Shown here one piece after another: positions 14,815 to 24,745 of a DNA stretch of 48,882 nucleotides; positions within the stretch are counted from its first letter, which is position 1, and each line of letters begins with the position of its first letter. The stretch comes from Acidobacteriota bacterium (GTDB taxonomy: Bacteria; Acidobacteriota; Vicinamibacteria; Vicinamibacterales; CAVVIG01). Below the pieces are notes generated by a model. That model saw only the letters and a program-made list of their open reading frames with translations. It was not told the origin of the DNA and ran no database searches. The position numbers and the translations under genes are program-made. The stretch is from NCBI GenBank assembly GCA_003222535.1, contig QHWJ01000250.1, forward strand, positions 1 through 48,882. The letters run 5' to 3'.

Positions 14815-17670
14815 TTACCAATCGACTTTGCCGCCGATACGCAACACGCGCGGCGGCACGATCGCGAGGGGACGCAGGAACGAGCTGCCCGAGCTCCAGC
14901 TCGTGTTCTGAATCGGATTCGCGTTGGTCAGGTTGTAGATGTCGAGGAACGGCGAGACCCGAGCCTTTCCGGCGCGCGTCACCCGTTCGATCCTCAGATC
15001 CAACAGCGACACGTCGTCCTGGCGCCGCGCATTCAGGGGCTCGGCGGGAATGCGTACGTTGCCGTAGTTGAGCGACCCGACAATCGTACGGCCGAAATTC
15101 TGCCCGGCCTGGAACCGGTAGACCGGGCTGAGCTTCAGCCCCCACACGCCTTCCCATGAGGCGGTCACCTTTGCCGCGAAGTCGGACGACTTCTCCTGTC
15201 CGTTCGACAACGTGTTGATCAAATCGTTGGGCGTCACCGGAAGCGTGTTCTGCCTGAAATTGGTATCGAACAGGACATTCGCCTGGGCGTAGCTGGTCGT
15301 GTGCGCGAGCGAAGCGATTGCGGACCAGCCGCGGCTCATCCGCTTGGTGGCGGTGAGCTCCCAGGTGTAGAAGTTCGTTCTGGCGTCCGGCACGTTGGCG
15401 AGCACGTTGCGGACCGGAAGCGCCAGATACTGAGGCGCCAGGTTCCACGCCGCGATCGCGGGCCCATCGTCGCTCGTGCCGGTGATGCCGTCGGGACCCG
15501 GGTCGGGAACAGTGGCGGGCACACTGAACGCCGAGAACGGCTGGTTGGCATTCAACAGCTGAGAGAGCTGGCGCTCGGTTCGCCACACGAATCCGCCTCG
15601 GATGCCAAGGTTCGCCGCCAGCTCGCGCTCGAGCCATGTGGCGATCTCTTCCGTGCGCGTGTCCTCGAGGTCCGGAGCGATCGTCGAAGTGGCCCCGCCG
15701 CCGAGCGCCGAGATCAACCGGCCTTCTTCACCAGGCTGCCACAGACGATCGCCGTTCAGATCGGTCCAGACGTGTCGCCGCTGCCAGATCGGCGGATTGG
15801 GATTGACCGTCGTGCTCAGCTCGGCACCGGGGTTCCACCAGTAGCGGCCATAGTTGCCCTTGAGCATCGTCTTGCCATCGCCCGACAGGTCGAAGGTCGC
15901 TCCGATTCGCGGCGCAAGCGTGTTCCAGACGTTCAGGTCGTCGACGGCGGGAAAAGTCGCCGCGACCGCATTGAATCGGCCCGCCGCGTGGACCTGCTCG
16001 GGCAGGAAGCTCCGGTATCGATCGAACCTCAGTCCCAGGTTGAGGCTCAGACGCCGCGTGGCGCGCCACGAGTCGGACGCATAAGCCCCGTAGGTCCACA
16101 GACCATTCACCGACTGCGTCGGGTTGCCGAGCAGATACACTTCGAACGGCACGCCCTGACGCAGGATATGGACCACGTCGCCATAGGATCCGGCGGGGTC
16201 GCTTTGCGCGGTCGTGTCGCGGAGAATCTCCCAGCCGAGCTTGAGATTGTGATCGCCCAGCCTGCCGTGCTTGAAATAGCTGACCGAACCGAGCGCCTGA
16301 TTGCGGCGGATGTCGAGCTCGCGAATGCGCGACGCGCCCGAGACGAGATTGTTGCCGAGGTCTTCGTAACGCGGCGCCGAGGTGTAATTGGCGTCGGGCC
16401 AGTCGAAACCGTACTGCCCCGCACGGACTTCGACGAACATCGCGTCGCCTATCACCGTATCCCATTCGCCCTTGTATAAGCGGGGCGACAAATGCTGATC
16501 GAACGACGCGTCTTCCGAAGCATAGATTCCCGTCAATCCGAGCGCGAAGGCGTCGAGCCGGTTGGGCTGATGTTTGGCGTTGCGCGACACGTAGCCGACG
16601 AGTTTGTTGTTCCGCGTCAGCGTATAGGTGACTTTCGCGGTGTAGCTCGTGAGCCGCGTGGCGAACGGCTTGACCTGGAAGTTGGTCAGCCGCGCCTCGG
16701 TTTCCAGATCGCGTACCCCCGCGTACCACCAGAGCCGATCCTTCACGACATATCCTCCGAGGTCCGCGCTCGTGTCGCGGAATTTGTGAAGGCGGTTCAC
16801 GTCGCGCGGCGCCAACCCGCCGCCGCCGCTCGTCCCTCGTGCGATTTGAGGGCCGTCGATGTTGAACGACTGCCACGGTTCGTTCTCGTAGTGGGCAACG
16901 AGCGAGCCGTGGTAGGCGTTGCCGCCCGATTTGCTGATGAAGACCATCTGGATACCCGGCACCGCCATCTCAGCGGTGTGGGCCGCCGCGTTGACCGCAA
17001 TTTCGTCGAACGATCCCATGTCCACGTAGTTGCCGAACCGTTCGGTGCCTTGCGTCGAGTTGATGCCTTCGATCATCGGGCGGTTCTGCCCTGTCGTCCC
17101 GTAGGCGTAGTAGTTCGACTGCGAGCCGGCGGAGCTGCCGCCGACGTCGATGCGTGTCAGCTTCAATGCGGGCGTCTCGGAGAGCACCGACCAGTAGTCC
17201 CGGCTGCCGCTCGGCAGGCTCGCCAGCATCGGTGCGTCGAAGGTCGTCGTGATCTTGGAGGATGCCGTGTCGACGACCGGTGACGCGCCGGTGACCGTGA
17301 CGTTTTCCGAAACGCCGCTGAGCGCCATCTGGACGTTGAGCGTCACGGTAAACCCGAGATCGACGCGAATCTGGGTGCGCTTGAGTGGCGCGAAGCCGCT
17401 GAGCTCGAAGACGATCGTGTAGTCGCCGGGTGGGACCGCGACGATCCGATAAGCGCCCTGCTCGTTCGTGGTGGCGACGCGCGCACCCATCAGCGCGGCA
17501 CCGCTGATGGTCACCGTGACGCCGGGCAGAACAGCGTTGGTGTTGTCGGTCACGCGGCCGTCGATCGCGCCCATCGTCGCGCTGACGGTTTGCGCGGCAG
17601 CGCGGCCGGCGATCAAATGGCCGACGAACACGAGCAGAACAGGGAAGATCCGGAAGCGAAGACGTGTCAC
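14815..17670 (-). CDS. TonB-dependent receptor, Oar-like
   Basis: A 951-residue outer-membrane receptor. The GTG at 17668-17670 is chosen over an upstream ATG because AGGAGGT lies 7 nt before it. A signal peptide ends near AAAQ. Residues about 30-115 are a carboxypeptidase-regulatory-like beta-sandwich (GAIDGRVTDNTNAVLPGVTV). A plug follows (GQNRPMIEGINSTQG, FISKSGGNAYHGS), then a large beta-barrel with repeated aromatic strands. The C-terminus, VLRIGGKVDW, ends on the aromatic residue needed for barrel insertion. Such receptors import large ligands with TonB energy; the ligand is unknown. The initiation region is nearly identical to that of the broken receptor at 20820, so the two may descend from a duplication or share a conserved leader. 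Confidence 0.9.
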   Translation of the reverse strand: MTRLRFRIFPVLLVFVGHLIAGRAAAQTVSATMGAIDGRVTDNTNAVLPGVTVTISGAALMGARVATTNEQGAYRIVAVPPGDYTIVFELSGFAPLKRTQIRVDLGFTVTLNVQMALSGVSENVTVTGASPVVDTASSKITTTFDAPMLASLPSGSRDYWSVLSETPALKLTRIDVGGSSAGSQSNYYAYGTTGQNRPMIEGINSTQGTERFGNYVDMGSFDEIAVNAAAHTAEMAVPGIQMVFISKSGGNAYHGSLVAHYENEPWQSFNIDGPQIARGTSGGGGLAPRDVNRLHKFRDTSADLGGYVVKDRLWWYAGVRDLETEARLTNFQVKPFATRLTSYTAKVTYTLTRNNKLVGYVSRNAKHQPNRLDAFALGLTGIYASEDASFDQHLSPRLYKGEWDTVIGDAMFVEVRAGQYGFDWPDANYTSAPRYEDLGNNLVSGASRIRELDIRRNQALGSVSYFKHGRLGDHNLKLGWEILRDTTAQSDPAGSYGDVVHILRQGVPFEVYLLGNPTQSVNGLWTYGAYASDSWRATRRLSLNLGLRFDRYRSFLPEQVHAAGRFNAVAATFPAVDDLNVWNTLAPRIGATFDLSGDGKTMLKGNYGRYWWNPGAELSTTVNPNPPIWQRRHVWTDLNGDRLWQPGEEGRLISALGGGATSTIAPDLEDTRTEEIATWLERELAANLGIRGGFVWRTERQLSQLLNANQPFSAFSVPATVPDPGPDGITGTSDDGPAIAAWNLAPQYLALPVRNVLANVPDARTNFYTWELTATKRMSRGWSAIASLAHTTSYAQANVLFDTNFRQNTLPVTPNDLINTLSNGQEKSSDFAAKVTASWEGVWGLKLSPVYRFQAGQNFGRTIVGSLNYGNVRIPAEPLNARRQDDVSLLDLRIERVTRAGKARVSPFLDIYNLTNANPIQNTSWSSGSSFLRPLAIVPPRVLRIGGKVDW

Positions 17671-17796
17671 AGCTGACCTCCTGGCAGAACCGATCCTCCT
17701 GAACTCCAACCGGGATACGCCAGTGCCGGAGAGGATATTGATTCATAAGGATTTTGTCGAGCAGATGGTGGCCTGCCGTGGAGAAAGAAAGGCGTC

Positions 17797-17836
17797 CAAA
17801 AAACAAACCGGCGCCCGGGTCTCCCCGGGCGCCGGC
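17797..17836 (-). terminator. rho-independent terminator after the broken TonB receptor gene
   Basis: On the minus strand CCGGCGCCCGGG, a GAGA loop and CCCGGGCGCCGG form a perfect 12-bp stem followed by TTTGTTTTTT. It lies about 120 nt past the stop codon at 17957, with a CAAC/CAAT array in between. This is the best intrinsic terminator in the window. Confidence 0.9.
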
Positions 17837-17837
17837 T

Positions 17838-17950
17838 CAATCATCATTCAACCAATCAATCAGTCAACCAACCAACCAACCAACCAACCAGTCAGTCAAC
17901 CAATCAACCAATCAATTACCAGATTACCAGATTACCCGATTACCCGATTC
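17838..17950. repeat. short-word array, CAAC/CAAT then ATTACCAG words
   Basis: A run of 4-mers (CAAC, CAAT, CAGT) changes into 8-mers ATTACCAG and ATTACCCG. All are in one orientation. The 33 bp at 17912-17944 are identical to 36884-36916 in front of trxB. The array lies in the 3' untranslated region of the broken TonB gene, just before its terminator. Confidence 0.85.
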
Positions 17951-17956
17951 GTAGAT

Positions 17957-20820
17957 CTAGAAGTCGAGCTTCAACCCGATCTTCAGCACGCGCGGAGCCA
18001 CGATCTCCTGTACGCGGCCGAAGTAGGAGACGGTCAGCCTGGCCGCATCGAACGCGGCCTGACTCGCGTTGCCGCGGGTGACCGTTCCGTAGCCGACCTG
18101 GCCCGCGCTGGAGTTGAGCGCGTTATGCAGCTCGACGATGAACGACGCTCGACGCGCGCCGTTGATCTGGAAGCTCTTGTCCGCGCGCAGTGACAGGAGA
18201 CTCAGGTTATCCGCGCGATACGTGCCGCGCGGCTCAACGCGAGTATTGGCCGTGCCCTGCGCGAAAGCAACGCTCAGGTTCCGATCCCGCGGTAGACCGC
18301 TCAGTGCCTGGTAATTCGCGCCGACGGTGATCCCGAACGGCGCCTGGTAGCTGCCGAGCAACTTGAAGGCATGCGGCTGATCCGGCGACGTGGTGTTGCC
18401 ACCCGTTGCCGTGGCACCCTTTCCGACGAAATCAATCAGGTTGTTCGGGTTCGTGTAGTCGAGCCAGAGGTCGCCGTCAAGCCGCGACCATACGTACGAT
18501 CCCTGCATCTGCCAGCGATTGGACATGCGCTTGCCCACGCTGAGCTCCGCCGCTTTGTAGCGCTGTGTGCAGCTGACCGACACGTTGTTGCCGCAGTTCG
18601 TGTGCAAGAAGGTGTCTTTTCCGAGGTATTCAGGTTTGACATCGTAGAACGTGAGCTGGCGATCGTCGCCCGTGCCGCGGATGTTATCGGGTCCGAAGTC
18701 CGTGACGACGCGCGTAGGCGCGTAGGCGGTGGTCGCCACGGTGTTGCACGGCAAACCGTAGCAGTCCTGGTTGATGGTCTGGTCCTTGAACCAGCGCTGG
18801 ATCCAGTCGATGCTCAACGACCAGTTGCTGGCGAGCTCACGCTGGAACGCGAACATGATCTCGTCGTTCTTCGGATCCCTCAGATTCGGGTCTATCGTGT
18901 TGGACTTCGGGATGAACTGGCGCTTCAAGTTCCCCAGCTCGTTTGCGTCCACGATGCCGTTGCCGTTCCGATCACCATTCCATGCGTACACGACAGGGAT
19001 GTTGGCGTCGAGGGTGTCGATGATGTTCGGGTTGATGCTGCTGAACTCCGTCATGTACATCACTTCGTAGTACCGGCTGTAGCTCGCCTTCGCCACGTTT
19101 CTGCCGTCCTCGGTGAGTTTGATCACGACGCCGGTTCGCGGCGCAAGCGTGTTCCATTTGTATCCGGGGTCGATTTCAGGATAGTTCGCGACGGGGAACC
19201 AGCGGCCGCCGCCGCCGGTCTGGGCGGGAATCTTCCCGTCGTAATAGGACCACCGCAGGCCGAGGTTGACCGTTGCACGCCCGTAGCTGGCGCGGTCCTG
19301 CACGAAGGCCGCAAAGTTCCGCATCTTCTGTTTCTGCGTCAGCGGCGTGGCCCATCCGTAGACTTCCGACGGCACCAGGTTCGTGCCGTCCGGGTTACTG
19401 GTGTACCGCAGCCGGGTGTCGTTGAAGATATTGAAGACTTCTTGACCCCAGCCGTACCAGTTCTCGAACCCGGTCTTCAACTGGTGGCTCGCGCCGAGCC
19501 AGCCGTCGATGTAGCGCGTCAGACCGATGTTCTGCTGCTGCCGGTACGAGTCGCGGAAATGCGTTCCGTCTTTGTCAGGACCGTCGAGGTAGATGCCGGT
19601 CGTGATGTTGAACGTCGTCGAATGCTGCTGCGATGCCGGAAGCGCCTTGAACTCGTCGGACAAGTCGCTCGGAAAGTGCATGTGGAAGTACGTGGACGAC
19701 ACTTCCAGGAACGTGTTCTGGCCCATCACCGACGTCCAGTTGCCGTTGAACAGGTTCTTCGGCGACTGCTGATTGATCGTATTGATCGGATTGGGCTGCG
19801 TGACGCCCGCGGCCCGGTGGGGCTGAAGTTTCTTGTTATATGTCCAGAAGCCCGAGAGCTGGTTGTTCTTGTTGATCTGGTACTTGCCGCTCGCCGTGTA
19901 ATTCCGGAGGTTCGACAGAAACGGGTTCGTGAGGCTCCCGTCGGAATTCACGACCGTGTACCCAGGCGTCGCCTCGATCGTTCGGTAATTGCGGAACGAA
20001 CCGAACCACCAGAGCCGGTCCTTCACCAATGGGCCGCCGGCGTTCGCGTTGAAGTCCTGCAGGCCTCTCAGCGTGGGGTCGGTGATGCCCTGTGCACGCA
20101 GATCGTCGGTGATGTTGTTGCCGGTGAAGTCGTCCCAGTAACCCTTGCCCGTCACGTTGTAGATCGCTTCGCCCTTCAGGGTGTTGCTGCCCGACTTCGG
20201 GATCAGGACGGCGTGTCGGCCGTGACGCCGTAATAGTTCAAGTTGTAGTTTTGGGAGCCGTGCGCCACCATGCCGGTCGACGTTGCCGCGGTCAACCCAC
20301 CCGGATCCTGACGGCCCATCGTCATGCCGGGAAGCACCGTGGTCGACCCGAAGATCGTGCGCGACGTCGGCACCGCCGTGAGGATCTCGTGATCCAGTCG
20401 CGCGCCCACTTTCGTGTTCTCGACGTCGACGGTCGGCGAGGCGCCGCTGACCGTGACCGTTTCCTGCAGCGAGGCCAGCTTCAGCGAGCTGTCGACCGTG
20501 ATCGTCTGCCGCACGGGAACGACGATCCCCTCGCGCACCATCGGCGAGAAGCCAGCCAGCTCGAATTTCAAGCTATAAGTTCCGGAGTTGACCGCCGGGA
20601 ACCGATATTGTCCGGTTGCGCCGGTGACTGCCGTCGGCGAGCCCATGACGGCCGAGCCCGTCAACGTGACGGTGACGCCGGGCAGCACGCCGCCCTGGGC
20701 GTCGGTAACCTTGCCTACCAGCTCGCCGAATGTCTGGCCCGTTTGAGCCGCGGCCGGTGCGAGACCGAGCGCTGAAACTATCGCCAGAGCAGCGAGAACC
20801 CGAAGGATCGCGCGTGTCAC
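17957..20820 (-). pseudogene. TonB-dependent receptor, broken in the plug domain
   Basis: Two frames on the same strand make one receptor. The upstream part (to 20203) has a GTG start with AGGAGGT, a signal peptide, the carboxypeptidase-regulatory domain (GKVTDAQGGVLPGVTV) and the start of the plug (SQNYNLNYYGVTADT). It then stops. The downstream part resumes with LIPKSGSNTLKGEAIYN in another frame and continues to a normal end, VLKIGLKLDF. Compared with the other two receptors here, about 45 plug residues are missing at the junction. This is an out-of-frame deletion near 20200-20220 rather than a single-base slip. It may be real decay or an assembly error. The barrel remains intact. Confidence 0.8.
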
Positions 20821-21013
20821 AGGTGACCTCCTCATGTGTAGAATTCAAATGTAAATCGTGCCGAAAAGGATACGCGGGATCGTCACGGTTTGGTCGACAA
20901 AAAACTCGCATTCCACCGGCAAACTCGGCCAGTAATCCGGGTATTTGGATTGTGCCGCCCGGTTGCCCGCTGCGTTACCATCTCTGCGGGATTTCTCTCG
21001 GACGGAGGTGTGT

Positions 21014-22294
21014 GTGCGTCTACGCGTTGTTGTTGTGCGTGGAACATTGATTGGCTTGGTCTCTGTGATGGCCCTGGCGATCGCCGGCGGGGCTCAGGCC
21101 CCCGGCGTATCGCCGACGCCCGCGGATCTGCTGAAAGATCCAGCCGTGCATGCGGCGCTCGACGCCGCGAAGGCCAGCGAGCGGCAAACCGTCGAGGACC
21201 AGATCCGCTTCTGCGAGATTCCCGCGCCGTCATTCAAGGAAGAAGCGCGCGGCAGGGAGCTGCAGCGCGTGTTCCAGCAGCTGGGGCTGCAGAACGTGAC
21301 GGTCGACCGGGCCGGCAACGTGCTCGGCCATCATCCCGGCGCCGCGCCGCGGCCGCACGTCGTCATCGCCGCGCACCTCGACACGGTGTTCCCCGAGGGG
21401 ACGAACGTGAAGGTGAAGCGCGAGGGCAGCGTCCTCCACGGACCCGGCATCGGCGACGACTGCCGCGGGCTCGCGGTGCTCGTGGCGATCGTGCGTGAGA
21501 TGAAGAACGCGAAGGTGCAGACGCCCGGCTCGATCACGTTCGTCGCGAACGTCGGCGAGGAAGGGCTCGGCGATCTGCGCGGCGTGAAGGAGCTGTTCAA
21601 CAACACGCTCAAGGATCAGATCGATCGCTTCGTCTCGATTGACGGCACCGGCGTGCACGTCACCAACGTGGCGGTGGGGAGCCATCGCTACCGCGTCACG
21701 TTCAAGGGTCCGGGGGGCCACAGCTTCGGCGCGTTCGGCATGGCCAATCCGATGGGGGCGATGGGACGCGCGATCGCCAGGATTCAGGAGGTTCAGGTTC
21801 CCCGGCAACCGAAGACCACGTTCAACGTAGGCCGTATCGGCGGCGGCACATCGGTGAACTCGATTCCGTCCGAAGGCTGGATGGAGCTGGACATGCGCTC
21901 GTCGGATCCGGCGTCGCTCTCCGCCGTCGACGCGAACATCCAGAAGGCGATCGATGCCGCGGTGACGGAGGAAAATGCGCGCTGGGGCAAGCCGGGCACG
22001 ATCACCGTCGCGAAGGAGCTCGTCGGCGATCGTCCCGCCGGATCGACGCCGGAGAGCTCGCCGATCGTCAGAAGCGCTCTCGCCGCGGCGACGGTGCTCG
22101 GGTTCACCGCGAACCTCGGCGAAGGATCGACCGATTCCAACATTCCGATGAGCCTGAAGGTGCCAGCGGTCACGATCGGCGGCGGCGGGCGCGGGCGCGA
22201 TGCGCACGCCCTCACCGAGTCGTTCGACACGACCGACGCCTGGATGGGGACTCAACATGCCCTGTTGCTGACGGTTGCCCTCGCGCAACCCTGA
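21014..22294 (+). CDS. secreted M20-family metallopeptidase
   Basis: A 426-residue protein with a signal peptide (residues 1-29). The GTG at 21014 has GGAGG 5 nt upstream. It has the two-zinc peptidase motifs: His121/Asp123 in HLDTVFP, the bridging Asp in GIGDDCRG (148-149), Glu182-Glu183 in VGEEGLGD, Asp in SIDGTG and the final His398 in GRDAHALTE. The lid-domain motif GPGGHSFG is also present. It resembles PepT-like tripeptide aminopeptidases and related M20 carboxypeptidases, here exported. It probably trims small peptides in the periplasm. The exact specificity is unknown. Confidence 0.88.
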   Translation: MRLRVVVVRGTLIGLVSVMALAIAGGAQAPGVSPTPADLLKDPAVHAALDAAKASERQTVEDQIRFCEIPAPSFKEEARGRELQRVFQQLGLQNVTVDRAGNVLGHHPGAAPRPHVVIAAHLDTVFPEGTNVKVKREGSVLHGPGIGDDCRGLAVLVAIVREMKNAKVQTPGSITFVANVGEEGLGDLRGVKELFNNTLKDQIDRFVSIDGTGVHVTNVAVGSHRYRVTFKGPGGHSFGAFGMANPMGAMGRAIARIQEVQVPRQPKTTFNVGRIGGGTSVNSIPSEGWMELDMRSSDPASLSAVDANIQKAIDAAVTEENARWGKPGTITVAKELVGDRPAGSTPESSPIVRSALAAATVLGFTANLGEGSTDSNIPMSLKVPAVTIGGGGRGRDAHALTESFDTTDAWMGTQHALLLTVALAQP

Positions 22295-22299
22295 ACAAC

Positions 22300-22383
22300 C
22301 GTCATGGCTGATGGCTTATGGCTCATGGCATATGGAAGAGGGTCCATGAATATGCCATCAGCCCTCAGCCGTCAGCCATGACG
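22300..22383. repeat. inverted short-word array, GGCTGAT family
   Basis: CGTCATGGCTGA at 22300-22311 and TCAGCCATGACG at 22372-22383 are perfect 12-bp inverted repeats. Between them lie more ATGGC words and their complements. The right end coincides with the point at which homology of the following sulfatase-like gene begins. Confidence 0.9.
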
Positions 22384-22811
22384 CGTTTTGTGGCGCTGGC
22401 CGGCGCTCTGCACTCGGCAGCTACGGCGGCCCCGCCGCGACGCCGGCCCTCGATCGGCTGGCGGGCGAAGGGGTCCGCTTCGACTTCGCGCACGCGCACG
22501 CCGTCGTCACGCTCACGTCACATGCGAGCATCCTCACCGGCACGTATCCGTTTCAGCATGGCATTCGCGACAACAGCGGCTATCGGCTGCCCGCCGGCGC
22601 GCGAACCGCCGGGACGTTGCTCAAGCAGGCCGGCTACGCGACCGCGGCGTTCGTCGGTGCGTTCCCCGTCCACTCGCGATTCGGCCTGAATCAGGGCTTC
22701 GATCTGTACGACGATCGCTTCGGCGACACGCGCGCGCCGGACGAGTTCGCGATGCCCGAGCGCACGGCGTCCGCAGTCGTTCCGCTTGCTCGCCAGTGGA
22801 TCGCGGACCAC

Positions 22812-22996
22812 GGGGCGCGCGGGTCGAGTAGGTCGGGTAGGTCAGACGGGTCGCGTGGGTCAGGCTTGCCCGCCGTAGCTCGCATCGAAGAGGCGCGAGC
22901 GAAGGTGGGCGGGCCAGGCAGGTCGGGTGGGTCAGGCTTGCCCGCCGTAGCTCGCATCGAAGAGGCGCGAGCGAAGGTGGGTGGGTTGGGAGGTCA
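22812..22996 (+). repeat. repeat insertion inside a coding gene: TAGGTC words plus a duplicated 72-bp unit
   Basis: The segment opens with GTAGGTCGGG-type words like those of the intergenic arrays. It then has two copies of a unit offset by exactly 72 bp; 22855-22909 and 22927-22981 are identical over 55 bp. The unit contains GCCCGCCGTAGCTCGC and GCGAGCGAAGGTGGGC, which pair imperfectly. In the gene's frame each copy reads SGLPAVARIEEARAKVGG. The intact paralogue has no such residues between its two conserved flanks. Confidence 0.85.
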
Positions 22997-23303
22997 GCCG
23001 TGGTTCGTGTGGGTGCACCTGTTCGACCCGCACGCACCGTATCGCCCGCCGGCTCCGTTCGACGCGCAGTATGCCGGCCGACCGTATTACGGCGAAGTCG
23101 CGGCGACCGACGCGGCTCTCGCGCCGCTGCTCGACGATGTGCGCGCAGCGAATCACCCGACGCTCATCATCGTGACCGGCGACCATGGCGAAGGGCTTGG
23201 CGATCACGGCGAGCAGTCCCACGGCCTGTTCGCTTATGAGTCCACGCTCCACGTCCCGCTGATCCTTGCGGAGGTCGGTGGTGGAACGCGAAGCGCCGGT
23301 AGT

Positions 23304-23321
23304 GTCCGGCTTCAGCCGGAC
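23304..23321 (+). repeat. short palindrome GTCCGGC-TTCA-GCCGGAC inside a coding gene
   Basis: A perfect 7-bp stem with a 4-nt loop. It is read in frame as SVRLQPD and is absent from the corresponding loop of the intact paralogue. From memory, such SVRLQPD or VRLKPDTT peptides recur in proteins of related bacteria, suggesting a mobile palindrome of REP type. Only one copy is present in this window. Confidence 0.6.
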
Positions 23322-24605
23322 GATCGCGGCGAAGTCTCGCCGGTTCTCGCGCGCCACGTCGACATCCTGCCAACGATCCTCGACGCCGTGGGTCAACAGG
23401 TGCCCTCGGATCTGCCGGGGCGAACGCTGTTGCCGGCCTCGGAGCGCCGCAAGCGATCGATGCCGCGGCCGATGTACTTCGAAGCGATGTCGGCGATGCT
23501 CAATCGCGGGTGGGCGCCGCTCACGGGCGTGCTCGTCGATCGGGACAAGTACATCGATCTGCCGCTGGCGGAGCGGTACGATCTCACGCGCGATCCGGCC
23601 GAGCGCGTCAACCGGTTCGGCCGCGATTCGGAGCGCGACCGGGGGCTGGCGGCCGCGCTCGGCGGCTTCAACGCCGCGGCGCCCGGTTCGCGCCACACCG
23701 AGGATCCCGAGGCAGTCGCGCGGCTGCGCGCGCTCGGCTACGTCACCGGCAGCGCCCTCGCGAAAGCGCGCTACACCGGCGCTGACGATCCCAAGACCCT
23801 CGTCGAGCTCGATCGGGCGGTGCACGGCGCCGTGGAGGCGTTCGGCGCGGGCCGCGCCGCGGATGCCGTGCAGATCTATCAGCGTGTGATCGCCGACCGT
23901 CCCGATATGGCGATCGCCTATCGGCACCTGGCGTTCATCGACTGGCAGCGCGGCGACCCGGCGAGCGCGATCGATGTCCTGCAGCGTGCAATCAAAGCCG
24001 GCGTAACAGATCCGCGCGCGGTCGGGCAGCTCGCCGGCTACCTGACCGAGACCGGTCGCCTCGCCGAGGGCATCCGCCTGCTCGAGCCGCTCGTGAAGGA
24101 TCCGAACGTCGACCTCGAGTCGCTCAACGCACTCGGCATCGCGTACGCGCAGGCCGGCCGCGCCAGCGACGCGCGCGCGATCTTCGAGCGGGTGCTGACG
24201 ATCAACCCGGCGAGCAGTGTGCCACTCGAGAATCTCGGGCTGCTCGCGCTCGAGCGCGGCGACGTCGTGGCGGCGGGCGCGCATTTCGCGCTCGCGGTGG
24301 AGGCCGATCCGCGGTCCTCGCGCGCGCACGCGGGACTGGGAAACGTGGCGCTGAAAAGGGGCGACCGGAAAGGTGCGATTGACGCCTGGAAGCGTGCAGT
24401 ACAGCTCGATCCGCGAAACTTCGACGCGCTCTATAACCTCGGCGCCGCTCTGGTGCGCGAGGGCGACATGAACGGGGCGCGCCCGTACCTCGAGCAGTTT
24501 CTTCGTACCGCTCCGCCGGCGTTCCACGGGAAAGATCTTCGGGACGTAACGCGGCTGCTGCACGAGGGATCGCGTTAACGGCTAAGTTACGAAGTCGCGC
24601 AATAG

Positions 24606-24745
24606 AACCAACCACAAAGACACCGAGACAACAGAGGTGCGTCGCACGACCGGCCGGCAAAGCCGGCCGCCGCAAAGCGGCGGCGTGCGAGTGTTTTTCG
24701 TGTCCTCGTCCTTTCGCGGCCAGGTTCAGGGTTCAGGGTTCGCCC
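24606..24745. repeat. inverted short-word array with two AAA-loop hairpins
   Basis: The left arm (24609-24636) has ACAAAGACACCGAGACA-type words. The right arm (24690-24711) has their rough complement (GTGTTTTTCGTGTCC). The centre holds CGGCCGGC-AAA-GCCGGCCG (24651-24669) and an adjoining GCCGC-AAA-GCGGC hairpin. A GGTTCAGGGTTCAGGGTT run follows at 24723-24740. The array sits where the truncated sulfatase-like gene and a membrane protein gene converge. Confidence 0.8.

Larger units (their letters stand above)
22383..24578 (+). pseudogene. sulfatase-like/TPR protein, 5' truncated and carrying repeat insertions
   Basis: The frame is open from 22350, but the first usable start is a TTG at 22617. 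The readable homology begins at LGSYGG, so the signal or anchor and the DTTRAD metal-binding motif found in the intact paralogue at 30829 are lost. The remaining alkaline-phosphatase-superfamily core has TLTSHASILTG, FVWVHLFDPHAPYRPP and IIVTGDHGEGLGDHGEQSHG. About eight TPR-like repeats follow from about 23800. Two insertions interrupt the core in frame: 22812-22996 (a doubled 72-bp unit) and about 23291-23325 (an 18-nt palindrome). It is probably non-functional, yet all insertions keep the frame. Confidence 0.75.

Noticed and set aside
18371-20233. 620-residue plus-strand frame
   Set aside because: Antisense to the broken TonB receptor; its composition (Val/Arg/Asp repeats) is that of a shadow frame.
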